Positions 1 through 8,200 of a stretch of 56,219 nucleotides of DNA are shown in pieces (the stretch's first letter is position 1; each line of letters starts with the position of its first letter). The translations under genes were made by a program, and so were the position numbers. This DNA comes from PSRI01 sp041484195 (GTDB taxonomy: Bacteria; Bacteroidota; Bacteroidia; Chitinophagales; Chitinophagaceae): assembly GCA_041484195.1 (NCBI GenBank), contig JBGPHC010000029.1, positions 1-56,219 of the forward strand, in the 5' to 3' direction. Under the pieces are notes generated by a model. That model made no database searches. It was not told where the DNA came from and worked only from the letters and a program-made list of their open reading frames with translations.

Positions 1-69
1 CCTTTCCATCCGGGAGGAAAAATCTGCTGTACAGCCGGTGTAAAACCTTTGAAGCTTGGGGGAAAATAA
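1..69 (+). other. possible C-terminal end of a gene cut by the window edge
   Basis: Frame 1 is open from the first base to a TAA at 67-69 and would encode 22 residues ending KPLKLGGK. Nothing in it identifies a family. It would be convergent with the tRNA-Asn transcript, whose terminator begins 22 bases further on. A stretch this short can be open by chance. Confidence 0.2.
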
Positions 70-90
70 TAGGTACACAGTCCAGGACAT

Positions 91-116
91 AAAAAAAGCC
101 GGATTCTCTCCGGCTT
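91..116 (-). terminator. intrinsic terminator of the tRNA-Asn transcript
   Basis: Arms AAGCCGGA (96-103) and TCCGGCTT (109-116) form a perfect 8-bp stem with a 5-nt loop. Read on the minus strand, the stem is followed by a run of T (the A-run at 91-97). It lies 10 nt past the 3' end of the tRNA. Confidence 0.8.
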
Positions 117-125
117 AAAATTTCG

Positions 126-199
126 CTCCTCAGACTGGACTTGAACCAGTGACCCTCTGATTAACAGTCAGATGCTCTAACCAACTGAGCTACTGAGGA
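126..199 (-). tRNA. tRNA-Asn (anticodon GTT)
   Basis: The minus strand gives a complete 74-nt cloverleaf. Acceptor arms TCCTCAG/CTGAGGA pair perfectly with discriminator G. The D-arm reads AGCTCAGTTGGTTAGAGC, the anticodon loop CTGTTAA gives GTT, and the T-arm reads CTGGTTCAAGTCCAG. CCA is not encoded. A damaged second copy lies upstream in transcription order at 280-378, so the pair may once have been a tandem tRNA-Asn transcript. Confidence 0.95.
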
Positions 200-289
200 A
201 TGTTTTTTTATCAATTCAATAAATGCTTTAATTTTCCTTTATTCCTGCAATTTCAATACAAGCGATTGATCTCCGTCCCACTTGAACCA

Positions 290-319
290 CCCCGATGGCT
301 CCGATAGCTATCGGAGGGG
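290..319. repeat. palindromic insert 1 in the tRNA remnant
   Basis: The core CTCCGATAGCTATCGGAG (299-316) is a perfect 18-bp palindrome, and CCCC at 290-293 faces GGGG at 316-319. It shares CCGATA/TATCGG arms with the second insert at 350-367, so both belong to one palindrome family. Confidence 0.7.
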
Positions 320-349
320 CACTGATTAACAGTCAGATGCTCTAACCAA

Positions 350-367
350 CCCCGATAACTATCGGGG
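350..367. repeat. palindromic insert 2 in the tRNA remnant
   Basis: CCCCGATAACTATCGGGG has 8-bp arms (350-357 and 360-367) around a 2-nt centre. It replaces the D-arm bases CTGAG of the intact gene. Confidence 0.7.
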
Positions 368-388
368 CTACTGAGGAAAATGGGATGG

Positions 389-396
389 CAAAAATA
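389..396 (-). promoter_or_regulatory. Bacteroidota -7 box ahead of the tRNA-Asn pair
   Basis: The minus strand reads TATTTTTG, a full match to TAnnTTTG, with a T-run 19 nt upstream in the -33 position. It lies 11 bases upstream of the remnant's 5' end, so it could drive both the remnant and the intact tRNA-Asn. The same box followed by GCC(A/G)TCCC recurs at 55867, ahead of the tRNA-like array. Confidence 0.5.
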
Positions 397-432
397 AAGA
401 ATTTCGGACAGCAAAAAAATTTGTAAAGCCCT

Positions 433-795
433 TTATTTCAACCATCCGAATAAAGCTCCACGCTCTTCAATTCCAATATAAATACCATCTGGCCTGCGCT
501 CAATGGGATAGGTCTTAAGATAATATCCCTCCCCACTTGCATTCCTCCCATTAGAAAGATTGAATTTGTAACGATGCACGGGGCAAATTATATTTCCCAC
601 GGCGTCTAGATAACCATCTGCTAATATGCCCCCGGCATGCGGACAAGAATATGAACATCCAAATAATTGTTCTCCGGATTTTGCTACGCAGATTTTTTTG
701 CTGCCTGCTTCTACCACGCAGATTCCATTTTCAGCAAAGTCGAGCTCTCTCTCATCTTCGGCAATCCTTATCCATTGATATTGCTTGGGACTCAT
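433..795 (-). CDS. Rieske [2Fe-2S] domain protein
   Basis: This is a 120-residue single-domain protein. The two Rieske cluster boxes are present: CPH (C-x-H) near residue 52 within SCPHAGG, and CPVH (C-x2-H) near residue 72. They supply the two Cys and two His that bind the cluster. It has no signal peptide or membrane segment, so it should be a soluble cytoplasmic ferredoxin-type electron carrier of the NirD/BphF-like class. Its ATG (793-795) overlaps the stop codon of hflX by ATGA, which implies translational coupling. No partner oxygenase or reductase is adjacent, so its redox partner is unknown. Confidence 0.85.
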   Translation of the reverse strand: MSPKQYQWIRIAEDERELDFAENGICVVEAGSKKICVAKSGEQLFGCSYSCPHAGGILADGYLDAVGNIICPVHRYKFNLSNGRNASGEGYYLKTYPIERRPDGIYIGIEERGALFGWLK

Positions 796-2039
796 CAGGA
801 AAAGAATTCCGATTTGTAGGGATACCTAATGCGGTACAGCTCACGAACGCGGCGCAGAATCTCATCTCTCAATTCATCAATATGCTGCTTTTCTGTGGCA
901 GAAACGAAAATACAATTACCCTGTGTTTCATTGGCCCACCTTTGTTTCAGGTCTTCGAACAACTGTTCTTTCATATCTTCATCCAACCATTTATCATAAG
1001 TCTTTTCCGCATACAGATCAATCTTATTAAAGACCATCAGCACCGGCTTATCATGAACTCCCATTTCCTGAAGAGTCCTATTAACTACGGCTATCTGGTC
1101 TTCAAACTGAGGATGCGAGATATCCACGACGTGCAATAACAAATCACTCTCTTTCACCTCATCCAGGGTACTCTTGAAACTCTCGATCAAATGGTGCGGC
1201 AATTTCCGGATGAACCCAACCGTATCACTCAGCAGAAAAGGTGTATTTCCGAAAACTACTTTCCGGGTTGTTGTATCCAAAGTGGCGAAAAGCCTGTTCT
1301 CCGCAAATACTTTACTCTTGCTCAAAAGATTCATCAGAGTGGACTTGCCCACATTGGTATAACCCACCAATGCCACTCTCACCAATTCTCCGCGATCTTT
1401 ACGCTGGGTGGAAGCCTGCTTGTCAATCTGTGCCAGCCTCTTGCGGAGTAATGAAATCTTATCCCTGACAATTCTTCGGTCCGTTTCAATTTCAGATTCT
1501 CCGGGTCCCCTGGTGCCGATACCGCCTCCCAATCTTTCCAGGTGCTTCCACATGCCTCTCAGCCTTGGGAGCAGGTACTGATATTGGGCCAATTCCACCT
1601 GGGCCTTTGCCTGAGCTGTCTTTGCGCGGCGGGCGAAAATATCCAGAATCAGGTCACTTCGGTCAATCGTTTTTACGTCGAGGGCCTTTTCGATATTGGT
1701 TATCTGGGCTCCTGTCAATTCATCGTCAAAAATCACGACGTCAATATTTCTTCCATCAATATATTCCCGGATTTCTTCCAGCTTGCCTTTTCCAATGAAA
1801 GTCTTGCTGTCGGGGTGTGGAAGCTTTTGGACAAATCTTTTTACGGCTATAGCACCAGCGGTTTCAGCAAGAAATGCGAGTTCATCCAGGTATTCCTGCA
1901 ACTGCTCTTCATTTTGCTGTTCATAAATCAGGCCTACCAAAACGGCCCTTTCCTGATGATTCAGTCCAAGCTTTTTTTCTATCAATCCTAAAAATTTGAA
2001 TAGCAAAGGTAAATCACTCCCGATAAAAAATGGGGACAT
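795..2039 (-). CDS. hflX: GTPase HflX
   Basis: HflX is a ribosome-associated GTPase that splits or rescues stalled 70S ribosomes under stress. The N-terminal HflX domain contains the glycine-rich linker GGGIGTRGPGE (residues 171-181). The G domain follows: G1 GYTNVGKS (226-233), G3 DTVGF, G4 NKID and G5 SAT. Length (414) is normal. The ATG at 2037-2039 gives an N-terminus about 18 residues longer than expected. A -7 box lies inside that stretch at 2004-2011 and a TTG at 1983-1985 would start the protein at IEKKLG, so the true start may be there. It is transcribed ahead of the overlapping Rieske gene. Confidence 0.95.
   Translation of the reverse strand: MSPFFIGSDLPLLFKFLGLIEKKLGLNHQERAVLVGLIYEQQNEEQLQEYLDELAFLAETAGAIAVKRFVQKLPHPDSKTFIGKGKLEEIREYIDGRNIDVVIFDDELTGAQITNIEKALDVKTIDRSDLILDIFARRAKTAQAKAQVELAQYQYLLPRLRGMWKHLERLGGGIGTRGPGESEIETDRRIVRDKISLLRKRLAQIDKQASTQRKDRGELVRVALVGYTNVGKSTLMNLLSKSKVFAENRLFATLDTTTRKVVFGNTPFLLSDTVGFIRKLPHHLIESFKSTLDEVKESDLLLHVVDISHPQFEDQIAVVNRTLQEMGVHDKPVLMVFNKIDLYAEKTYDKWLDEDMKEQLFEDLKQRWANETQGNCIFVSATEKQHIDELRDEILRRVRELYRIRYPYKSEFFS
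2004..2011 (-). promoter_or_regulatory. candidate -7 box for hflX
   Basis: The minus strand reads TACCTTTG, an exact TAnnTTTG match, but no convincing -33 TTTG precedes it. It would put the transcript start a dozen bases before the alternative TTG start of hflX at 1985. Confidence 0.35.
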
Positions 2040-2117
2040 GCCCGTCGATTCTTTTGTCGTTCGTTGCAGAAGGGAAACAAGAAAAAAGATGTGATAAGCG
2101 TAGCAAAGAGATCCGGA

Positions 2118-2840
2118 CTACAATCCGCTGATGGTAAGTCCGAATGAATAAGGTTTTACGTCTGGACCAAATCCTTCCCTTATGAATTTGTTTATCTGGT
2201 AGGTTCCAAATAAGGAAAATACACCGTATCCCACTCTCACTGTGGCCGCCAGCCTTGTGCCATTGAAATTCCTCTTGTCTTTCAATTTAGTAACATAACC
2301 GCCATACCCGTTCGCGTCAGTTTCCAGTTTTGCCTTTGTGTGGGCATCAACCATGGTGCCTACTTTTACACCCAGGGCTAATTTGAATGATTTGCCAGGT
2401 TCCACGGGGTTGGAACTGAATCGAATTTCCACCGGAGCTTCCAGGTAACCGGTAGTAAGTTTATACTTCTTGTATTTGTTGACAGTATCGCTCGCAAAGC
2501 TGATGGGAGTCTTTCTGAGATCGATTGTTGTCTTGTCGAAGAACATATGATCACTGCCTACACCTGCGCCAATGGCTACACTGAAGCGAGGGTCAGTCTT
2601 GAATGGGAAATCGAAAAGGAGATAGAAATTGATTGTGCGTGTAAATCCTTTGGTTCTCAGGGAATCAGGCTTGCCTCCCCATCCATTGTATCCGAGTTGC
2701 AAAAGGAAATGATCTGCGGCCCTTCCGGTAAGTTCATCTTTGGAGATTGTTTTTTTCTTTTTAGGGGTGGGACTATCATTCTGAGCGAAACTGCAATGCG
2801 CGAGTATAGCTAAAGAACAAACCAGCAGTAATTTCTTCAT
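2118..2840 (-). CDS. outer-membrane beta-barrel protein of unknown function
   Basis: The 240-residue protein starts with a clear Sec signal peptide (MKKLLLVCSLAILAHCSFAQ) and a short lysine-rich linker (KKKK). The rest is alternating hydrophobic/polar segments with glycine and aromatic residues, as in small porin-like barrels. It ends in a hydrophobic strand (SFGLTISGL) suited to outer-membrane insertion. No catalytic motif is seen and no specific family can be named. It is monocistronic, with its own -7 box at 2857-2864 and 78 bp between its end and the hflX start. Confidence 0.7.
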   Translation of the reverse strand: MKKLLLVCSLAILAHCSFAQNDSPTPKKKKTISKDELTGRAADHFLLQLGYNGWGGKPDSLRTKGFTRTINFYLLFDFPFKTDPRFSVAIGAGVGSDHMFFDKTTIDLRKTPISFASDTVNKYKKYKLTTGYLEAPVEIRFSSNPVEPGKSFKLALGVKVGTMVDAHTKAKLETDANGYGGYVTKLKDKRNFNGTRLAATVRVGYGVFSLFGTYQINKFIREGFGPDVKPYSFGLTISGL

Positions 2841-2856
2841 AATTCAGATTGATTGA

Positions 2857-2864
2857 CAAATGTA
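2857..2864 (-). promoter_or_regulatory. -7 box of the barrel-protein gene
   Basis: The minus strand reads TACATTTG, an exact TAnnTTTG match, 16 bases upstream of the ATG. The -33 region is only T-rich. Confidence 0.5.
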
Positions 2865-3065
2865 TCCTGCGACAGGTTAATAAAAGGTTAAAGAAATGCT
2901 CTTGGGTATTGAATTTCAGCACTCACCGGATATGCAGAAAAATAAATGAATAATTAGGCAATCCCAGGAATCAAATTCTTTCGCCTCAATCAAATTAGAC
3001 TTTTACTATACCCTTGGACAAAGATTGCAAAATCCAAATGCCGGGTTCATGATAATCTTGAAAAA

Positions 3066-3097
3066 CTATGTGAACCCTGTCTCGCCAGAGGTGAGAC
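3066..3097. repeat. copy of the tRNA(CAT) 3' end plus hairpin
   Basis: Bases 3066-3079 repeat 3111-3124 (ctatgtg(a/g)accctg) with one mismatch, so 8 bases of the tRNA 3' acceptor end and 6 flanking bases are duplicated 45 bp downstream in transcription order. A hairpin GTCTCGCC-aga-GGTGAGAC occupies 3079-3097. It lacks a close T-run, so it may be a processing signal or weak terminator for the tRNA. Confidence 0.45.
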
Positions 3098-3115
3098 GCC
3101 CCCCTGAAATCTATG

Positions 3116-3189
3116 TGGACCCTGCTGGGCTCGAACCAGCGACCCTCTGATTATGAGTCAGATGCTCTAACCAACTGAGCTAAGGGTCC
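3116..3189 (-). tRNA. tRNA with CAT anticodon (Ile2 or elongator Met)
   Basis: The minus strand folds into a 74-nt cloverleaf. Acceptor arms are GGACCCT/AGGGTCC with discriminator A, the D-arm is AGCTCAGTTGGTTAGAGC, the anticodon loop is CTCATAA and the T-arm is GCTGGTTCGAGCCCAGC. The acceptor and T-arm resemble bacterial tRNA-Ile2, whose CAT is modified to lysidine, more than elongator Met. Sequence alone cannot settle it. It is not an initiator tRNA, since the first acceptor pair is a normal G-C. Confidence 0.9.
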
Positions 3190-3220
3190 AGACCTCATTA
3201 AAGCCTTTTTTGACGAGCAG

Positions 3221-3228
3221 CAAAGGTA
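3221..3228 (-). promoter_or_regulatory. -7 box of the tRNA(CAT) gene
   Basis: The minus strand reads TACCTTTG, an exact TAnnTTTG match, 31 nt upstream of the tRNA 5' end. Confidence 0.5.
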
Positions 3229-3301
3229 GAAAAATTCAGGATTAGGAATAATATTTCTTCATGCAGCAAATTTATAAACACAACTATCTATATATGTGTC
3301 T

Positions 3302-3309
3302 TACATTTG
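3302..3309 (+). promoter_or_regulatory. -7 box of the ECF sigma gene
   Basis: TACATTTG matches TAnnTTTG exactly and lies 38 bases before the ATG at 3348. It sits inside the open frame that extends upstream to 3261, which argues that the upstream stretch is leader and not coding. Confidence 0.45.
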
Positions 3310-3347
3310 AATATTCCGTTCACATTACGACTCACGATTGCATTCAA

Positions 3348-3938
3348 ATGGATAAGTCTATCCAAGTTGAAGATTTAAAGAAACGAATTGCGCTTTTTGA
3401 TGACCAGCAAGCGTATAGAGAACTCTTTATGGTTTTCTATACCTCCCTCCAGCAATTTGCATTTTCCATTTTGAGATCCAAACAATTAGCCGAAGAAGCC
3501 GTTTCGGATGTATTTATTAAAATATGGGAAAAACGTTCCAGCCTGGATACTATCGATAACCTCAAATTCTATCTTTTTGCCAGCACCCGCAATACCTCCC
3601 TCAATTACCTGAAAAAGCAGGAAGGACTCAGGAAGATTAATGCGGATGACTATTGGGTGGAATTACATAGCATTTATTTTGACCCGGAACAGTTGATGCT
3701 CACAGCCGAAATGATATCCAGAGTAATGGAAGCCATCAACAGCCTTCCACCCAGGTGTAAACTCATTTTCAAGCTGGTAAAGGAAGAAGGGCTGAAATAC
3801 AGGGAAGTTTCCGAACTCCTCGATTTATCCATTAAGACGGTGGAAAATCAAATGACCCTTGCCCTGAAAAAATTAGGATCTGCTATCGGCTTCGACATTT
3901 ATAAGTCAGTCTCCTCCACCATCAGGTCTCCACGCTGA
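3348..3938 (+). CDS. ECF-type RNA polymerase sigma factor
   Basis: This 196-residue sigma-70 family regulator should recruit RNA polymerase to the downstream sus-type genes. Region 2 covers roughly residues 20-85 (LYTSLQQFAFSI, AEEAVSDVFIKIW), with region 4 near 130-180 (LPPRCKLIFKLV, EGLKYREVSELLDLS, a helix-turn-helix). The open frame continues 29 codons upstream, but MDKSIQ at 3348 fits the family start and lies after the -7 box. The anti-sigma gene begins 67 bp downstream, as usual in Bacteroidota sigma/FecR/SusC systems. The N-terminal start is the main uncertainty. Confidence 0.9.
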   Translation: MDKSIQVEDLKKRIALFDDQQAYRELFMVFYTSLQQFAFSILRSKQLAEEAVSDVFIKIWEKRSSLDTIDNLKFYLFASTRNTSLNYLKKQEGLRKINADDYWVELHSIYFDPEQLMLTAEMISRVMEAINSLPPRCKLIFKLVKEEGLKYREVSELLDLSIKTVENQMTLALKKLGSAIGFDIYKSVSSTIRSPR

Positions 3939-4005
3939 AATAATTTTGAACTCCTTTGGGGGTAAATGCCCAAATGGATTGTCTTAATCTTAGTATTCCA
4001 CACAC

Positions 4006-5139
4006 ATGACTGCTGAGAAAATCTGGTATTTATTAGGGAAAAAGCTATCGGAGGACGCAAACCCCGAAGAATTGCAGGAATTAGAGCAGTTGATGCGCCT
4101 CCACCCCGACATACAATATTCCATTCAGAATATAACCGACTTATGGCGATTGGAAAAGCCAATTGACCAGCCGGAGCTTGAAAGCGCCCTTCAAAGGCAT
4201 ATTTCCCGCATGAAAGAAAAGGGATATCCTGTTCAGTTGGAAGAAGCGGGAAATGGAGCCGGAGCCGGGACTCAATCATCTGGCAGAAAGAACAAGAGAA
4301 GGCAATTGGTTTTTGTATTGGCCTGCAGTCTCGTTCTACTCATAGGTACCACAATCTACTTCACCCGTTCCCATAATTCGAATTTTGTAGCTCAACAATC
4401 CTTTAAAGGAACTGATCCGCGGGCGGACATGAATGAGGTCTCGACCCGCATGGGCTCCCGTTCCAAAATTGTGCTTCCTGACAAATCGGTGGTTTGGCTG
4501 AATGCGGGGAGCAAACTTCTCTATGAAAAAACCTTTGGCAACACTATTCGTGAAGTGGAGCTAAGTGGTGAAGGATATTTCGATGTGGTGAAAGATCCCG
4601 AAAGGCCATTCATTATCCATACAGAAAAACTCAACATCAAAGTGTTGGGAACCGCGTTCAATGTGAAATCCTATCCCAACGATGAGACCACCGAAACGAG
4701 TCTGATTAGGGGAATGATAGAAGTTACGATGAAGGACCGCCCCGATGAAAAAATAATACTGCGCCCCAATGAAAAGCTAACGGTGCGAAATGATGGAGGA
4801 AAGTCCGAGGCAGTGCCTGAAGTCAACAGAAAAGAACCCCTTGTGGCCATTGGCCGGATCACTTTTGAACCTCATGACGGAGTGATTGTGGAAACCGCCT
4901 GGATGGACAATCAACTCTTCATCAGGGCGGATAAGTCATTTGCAGAATTGGCACTGGACCTGGAAAGGAAATATGGAATGAATTTCAGGTTCGACAATGA
5001 AAAAGTGAAGCAATTCAAATTTGGCGGTGCAGGAGGCAGTTTTAAGAAGGAATCCATCCAACAGGCCCTACATGCATTGCAACTGGCTAATTATTTCAGG
5101 TATCACATCGAAGATGATACCGTTATTATAGACAAATAA
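4006..5139 (+). CDS. FecR-family anti-sigma factor
   Basis: This inner-membrane anti-sigma factor (377 residues) should hold the upstream sigma factor. The cytoplasmic N-terminus (1-100) contains a helical segment resembling the sigma-binding domain. One transmembrane helix follows at about 101-120 (LVFVLACSLVLLIGTTIYF). The periplasmic FecR domain spans about 140-260 and includes KIVLPDKSVVWLNAGSKL and VELSGEGYFDVV. A C-terminal DUF4974-like domain ends the protein. The STN domain of the neighbouring SusC is the expected periplasmic partner. The next gene starts 154 bp later, after a hairpin at 5187-5212. Confidence 0.92.
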   Translation: MTAEKIWYLLGKKLSEDANPEELQELEQLMRLHPDIQYSIQNITDLWRLEKPIDQPELESALQRHISRMKEKGYPVQLEEAGNGAGAGTQSSGRKNKRRQLVFVLACSLVLLIGTTIYFTRSHNSNFVAQQSFKGTDPRADMNEVSTRMGSRSKIVLPDKSVVWLNAGSKLLYEKTFGNTIREVELSGEGYFDVVKDPERPFIIHTEKLNIKVLGTAFNVKSYPNDETTETSLIRGMIEVTMKDRPDEKIILRPNEKLTVRNDGGKSEAVPEVNRKEPLVAIGRITFEPHDGVIVETAWMDNQLFIRADKSFAELALDLERKYGMNFRFDNEKVKQFKFGGAGGSFKKESIQQALHALQLANYFRYHIEDDTVIIDK

Positions 5140-5186
5140 TCTGGTTTTATGAATATCAATAACACATCCTGATACATAAATGAAAA

Positions 5187-5212
5187 ACGGGAAATGTTGT
5201 CGCATTTCCCGT
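5187..5212 (+). promoter_or_regulatory. hairpin between anti-sigma and susC genes
   Basis: ACGGGAAATG (5187-5196) and CATTTCCCGT (5203-5212) form a perfect 10-bp stem with a 6-nt loop. On the plus strand no T-run follows; on the minus strand a five-base T-run does. It could be an attenuator, an mRNA-end stabiliser or a weak terminator between the regulatory and transport genes. Confidence 0.45.
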
Positions 5213-5293
5213 GAACAGGTTAAACAAAAACTTGTCCTCAGGCTGAAACAGAAGGTTCAAGTTTTGCTTTTATAAACCCTTAATGTTAAATGT

Positions 5294-8200
5294 ATGAAAA
5301 AATATCTAGTCCAGAATAGGGGCGGTTTTCGCGCTGCTCTTATCAAAGCGCTGCTCGTTATGAAATTGATTGTTCTGTTGCTACTACTGAATATTTGCCA
5401 GGTGATGGCAAAGGCCAGGGCCCAGGAAAAAATTTCCCTGAACCTCCAGCAGGTGGAGATAGGCAAGGTCTTCAATACCATTGAGCGCCAAGGCTCTTAC
5501 CGATTCCTCTTCAACAGTGAATTGCAGGGTCTGCACCGGAAAGTAAACATCTATGTTGAAAAGGCAGGGATTGCCGAGGTGCTGACGATGGTACTTGCCG
5601 GGACCGACCTCACCTATAAAATGCTTGATGACAATCTCATTGTGGTGAGGTTGAATTCCCTTGAAATGCAGGATATCAGGATCACAGGTAAGGTGACCAA
5701 TGAATCAGGGGAGCCCCTCGTAGGTGTATCAATAACAGTTAAAGGAGCTTCCACAGGAACAACAACCGACAATCTGGGGAATTTTGAACTTACGGTTCCC
5801 GAAAATGCCGTTTTGGAAATTTCCTATATTGGTTTCATTTCCCAGGAAATTCCTGTCAATAATCAATCTGTCATTAATATCAGTCTGATTGCTTCTGCGA
5901 AACAACTCGACCAGGTGATTATCGTAGGTTATGGTACTCAACGTAAGATTGACGTTACCGGATCCGTCAGCCAGATCAAGGGCGACGAAATATCCAAACA
6001 ACCTGCTGCCAACCCTATCAGTTCGCTGCAGGGAAAAATCGCCGGCGTGCAAATAACCAATTCCGGTGCGCCCGGTTCCTCTCCCGAAATCCGCATCAGG
6101 GGAATTGGAACTCTGTATGGAGACCAGAGTCCTCTATATGTAGTGGATGGAGTATGGTACGATGACATCAGTTTCCTTAATCCCGCCGACATTGACAATC
6201 TCAGTATTCTGAAAGACGCTTCCAGTGAATCTATATATGGTATCCGCGCCGCCAACGGAGTGGTTTTGATTTCCACCCGGAAAGGCAAAGCCGGACAAAC
6301 TACCGTCAACTACAATGGTTATGTAGGTATGCAAAGTGTAACCAACCAAATCAAAATGGCCGATGGCAGCGAATATGCTACCGCTATCAATGAACTAAGG
6401 GGGAATACCAATCTCGATCCGGCCCAGTTTGGAAAAGGAACCGATTGGTACCACCAGATACTGCGGAATGCTTTTGTCACGAATCATCAGGTATCCGTAA
6501 GTGGGGGATCCGAAAAATCCACCTATAATTTTTCCCTGGGATATTACGACCAGGATGGAATCGTGGAAAAAAATAATTACAAGCGTTATACAGCAAGACT
6601 TCAAAATGACTTTGTTGTATTCAAGCCTTTGAAGATTGGATATTCCATTACGGCGGTGGCCAGCAATTCCATCGACATCCCAGGTAGCATTTTTCATGAA
6701 TTATTTTCAGCTGCTCCCATTGTACCCGTTTATTATCAGGATGGGACTTATGGAGATCCTTCAGACTTCGACCTGGGAGATGGAGCCAATTTCAACCCGC
6801 AGGTGAGCCTGGATGTCTTCAATCAGAAATCAAGAAATTTCAGAGGTACAGGAAATGTATTCGGAGACCTGAAATTTGCCAAGCATTTCACAATTCATAC
6901 CAGCCTGGGTGGCGACTTCGGGCAGGCTGAATACCGGTACTATCTGCCAGAATATACAGCCACTTTGAAACAGAGAAATACGCTGAGCAACCTCACTATC
7001 GGCAGAACTGAAACCCGGAATTGGATTCTGGAAAATACACTGACTTATGAAAACAGGTTTAACGAACACCGGATAAAAGTTCTGTTGGGTCAAAGCGCGC
7101 AACAAGCCAAATTCTATCAGATCACAGCAAACGCAAAAGGAGTTCCATACAGCACCGACGATGATCTCTATCTCAGGCTGGGGAATTCAGGATCCAACAC
7201 TGTAAACGATGGTGGCGACAAAGAACGCTTTGGTTCTTATTTCGGCCGCGTCAATTATTCTTTCATGAACAGGTATATGCTGAATTTTTCATTGAGAGCG
7301 GATGGTGCTTCGAAATTTTCAGGCGACAAACGTTGGGGCTATTTCCCCTCAATTGGTGCGGGCTGGGTGCTGACAGATGAACCATTCCTGCAAGACCAAA
7401 AGATTTTCACCAATCTTAAATTAAGAGGGAGTTGGGGTGTGGTAGGAAACGCGAAAGTGCCCTCCAACCTGCCTTTTGTTTTGGTGGATAACTGGCCTGG
7501 CTATTCCGTTCAATTCGGAAACACTATCGTTACCGGCGCCAATATTGACCAGCAGGTACCCCCGATAACTTTTTGGGAAAAAGCACAGGGAACTGACATA
7601 GGAATTGAAGGTGCCATGGCAAAGGACAGACTGAATTTTGAATTTGATTATTACAGCAAGAAAACAATTGACGCCATTTTTGCCATTCCAATCCTGGGTT
7701 CACTGGGAACCAGTTCGGGAACCATCGTTGGGAACCAGGCGAATATCCTGAATAAAGGCTGGGAATTCTCACTGACCTGGAAGGATAATATCAATAAGAA
7801 CCTCAGTTATAGGATCAGTGGAAATCTGGGTATCAATGATAATGAAGTTACCAAGACGCAGACCGGCAAAAACCCCGTATATGGTGGTGGTGGCGCTGCT
7901 ACCGGCGGCCAATTAGCTACCCGTACAGTAGTAGGAGAACCAATCGGAGAATTCTATGGATTGCAGGTAGGAAGTGTATTTCAGAACGATGCTGAAGTGG
8001 CTGCGTCTCCACAGGCTGCAAGCGCCAAACCCGGAGACTTCAGATTTGTGGATCAAAACAAAGATGGTGTGATCGACGGAAAAGACCGGATCGTACTGGG
8101 CAATCCAAATGCCAAATACATTTATGGATTGAATACCACCTGGAATTACAAACAATTTGACCTTACTGTAGATTTCCAGGGTGTGGCAGGTGTTCATATT

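Larger units (their letters stand above)
280..378 (-). pseudogene. tRNA-Asn remnant interrupted by two palindromic inserts
   Basis: Three blocks match the intact tRNA-Asn at 126-199: 280-289 (T-loop side), 322-349 (anticodon arm with GTT anticodon and part of the D-arm) and 368-378 (5' acceptor side). Between them sit two GC-rich palindromes, at 290-319 and 350-367, replacing about 8 and 5 bases of tRNA. The 3' acceptor half is not recognisable, so no closed acceptor stem can form and the copy should not yield a working tRNA. A promoter-like -7 box remains just upstream at 389-396. Confidence 0.75.

Noticed and set aside
651..1139. Plus-strand frames of more than 100 codons opposite the Rieske and hflX genes
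   Set aside because: They are antisense shadows of well-identified genes and show no domain of their own.
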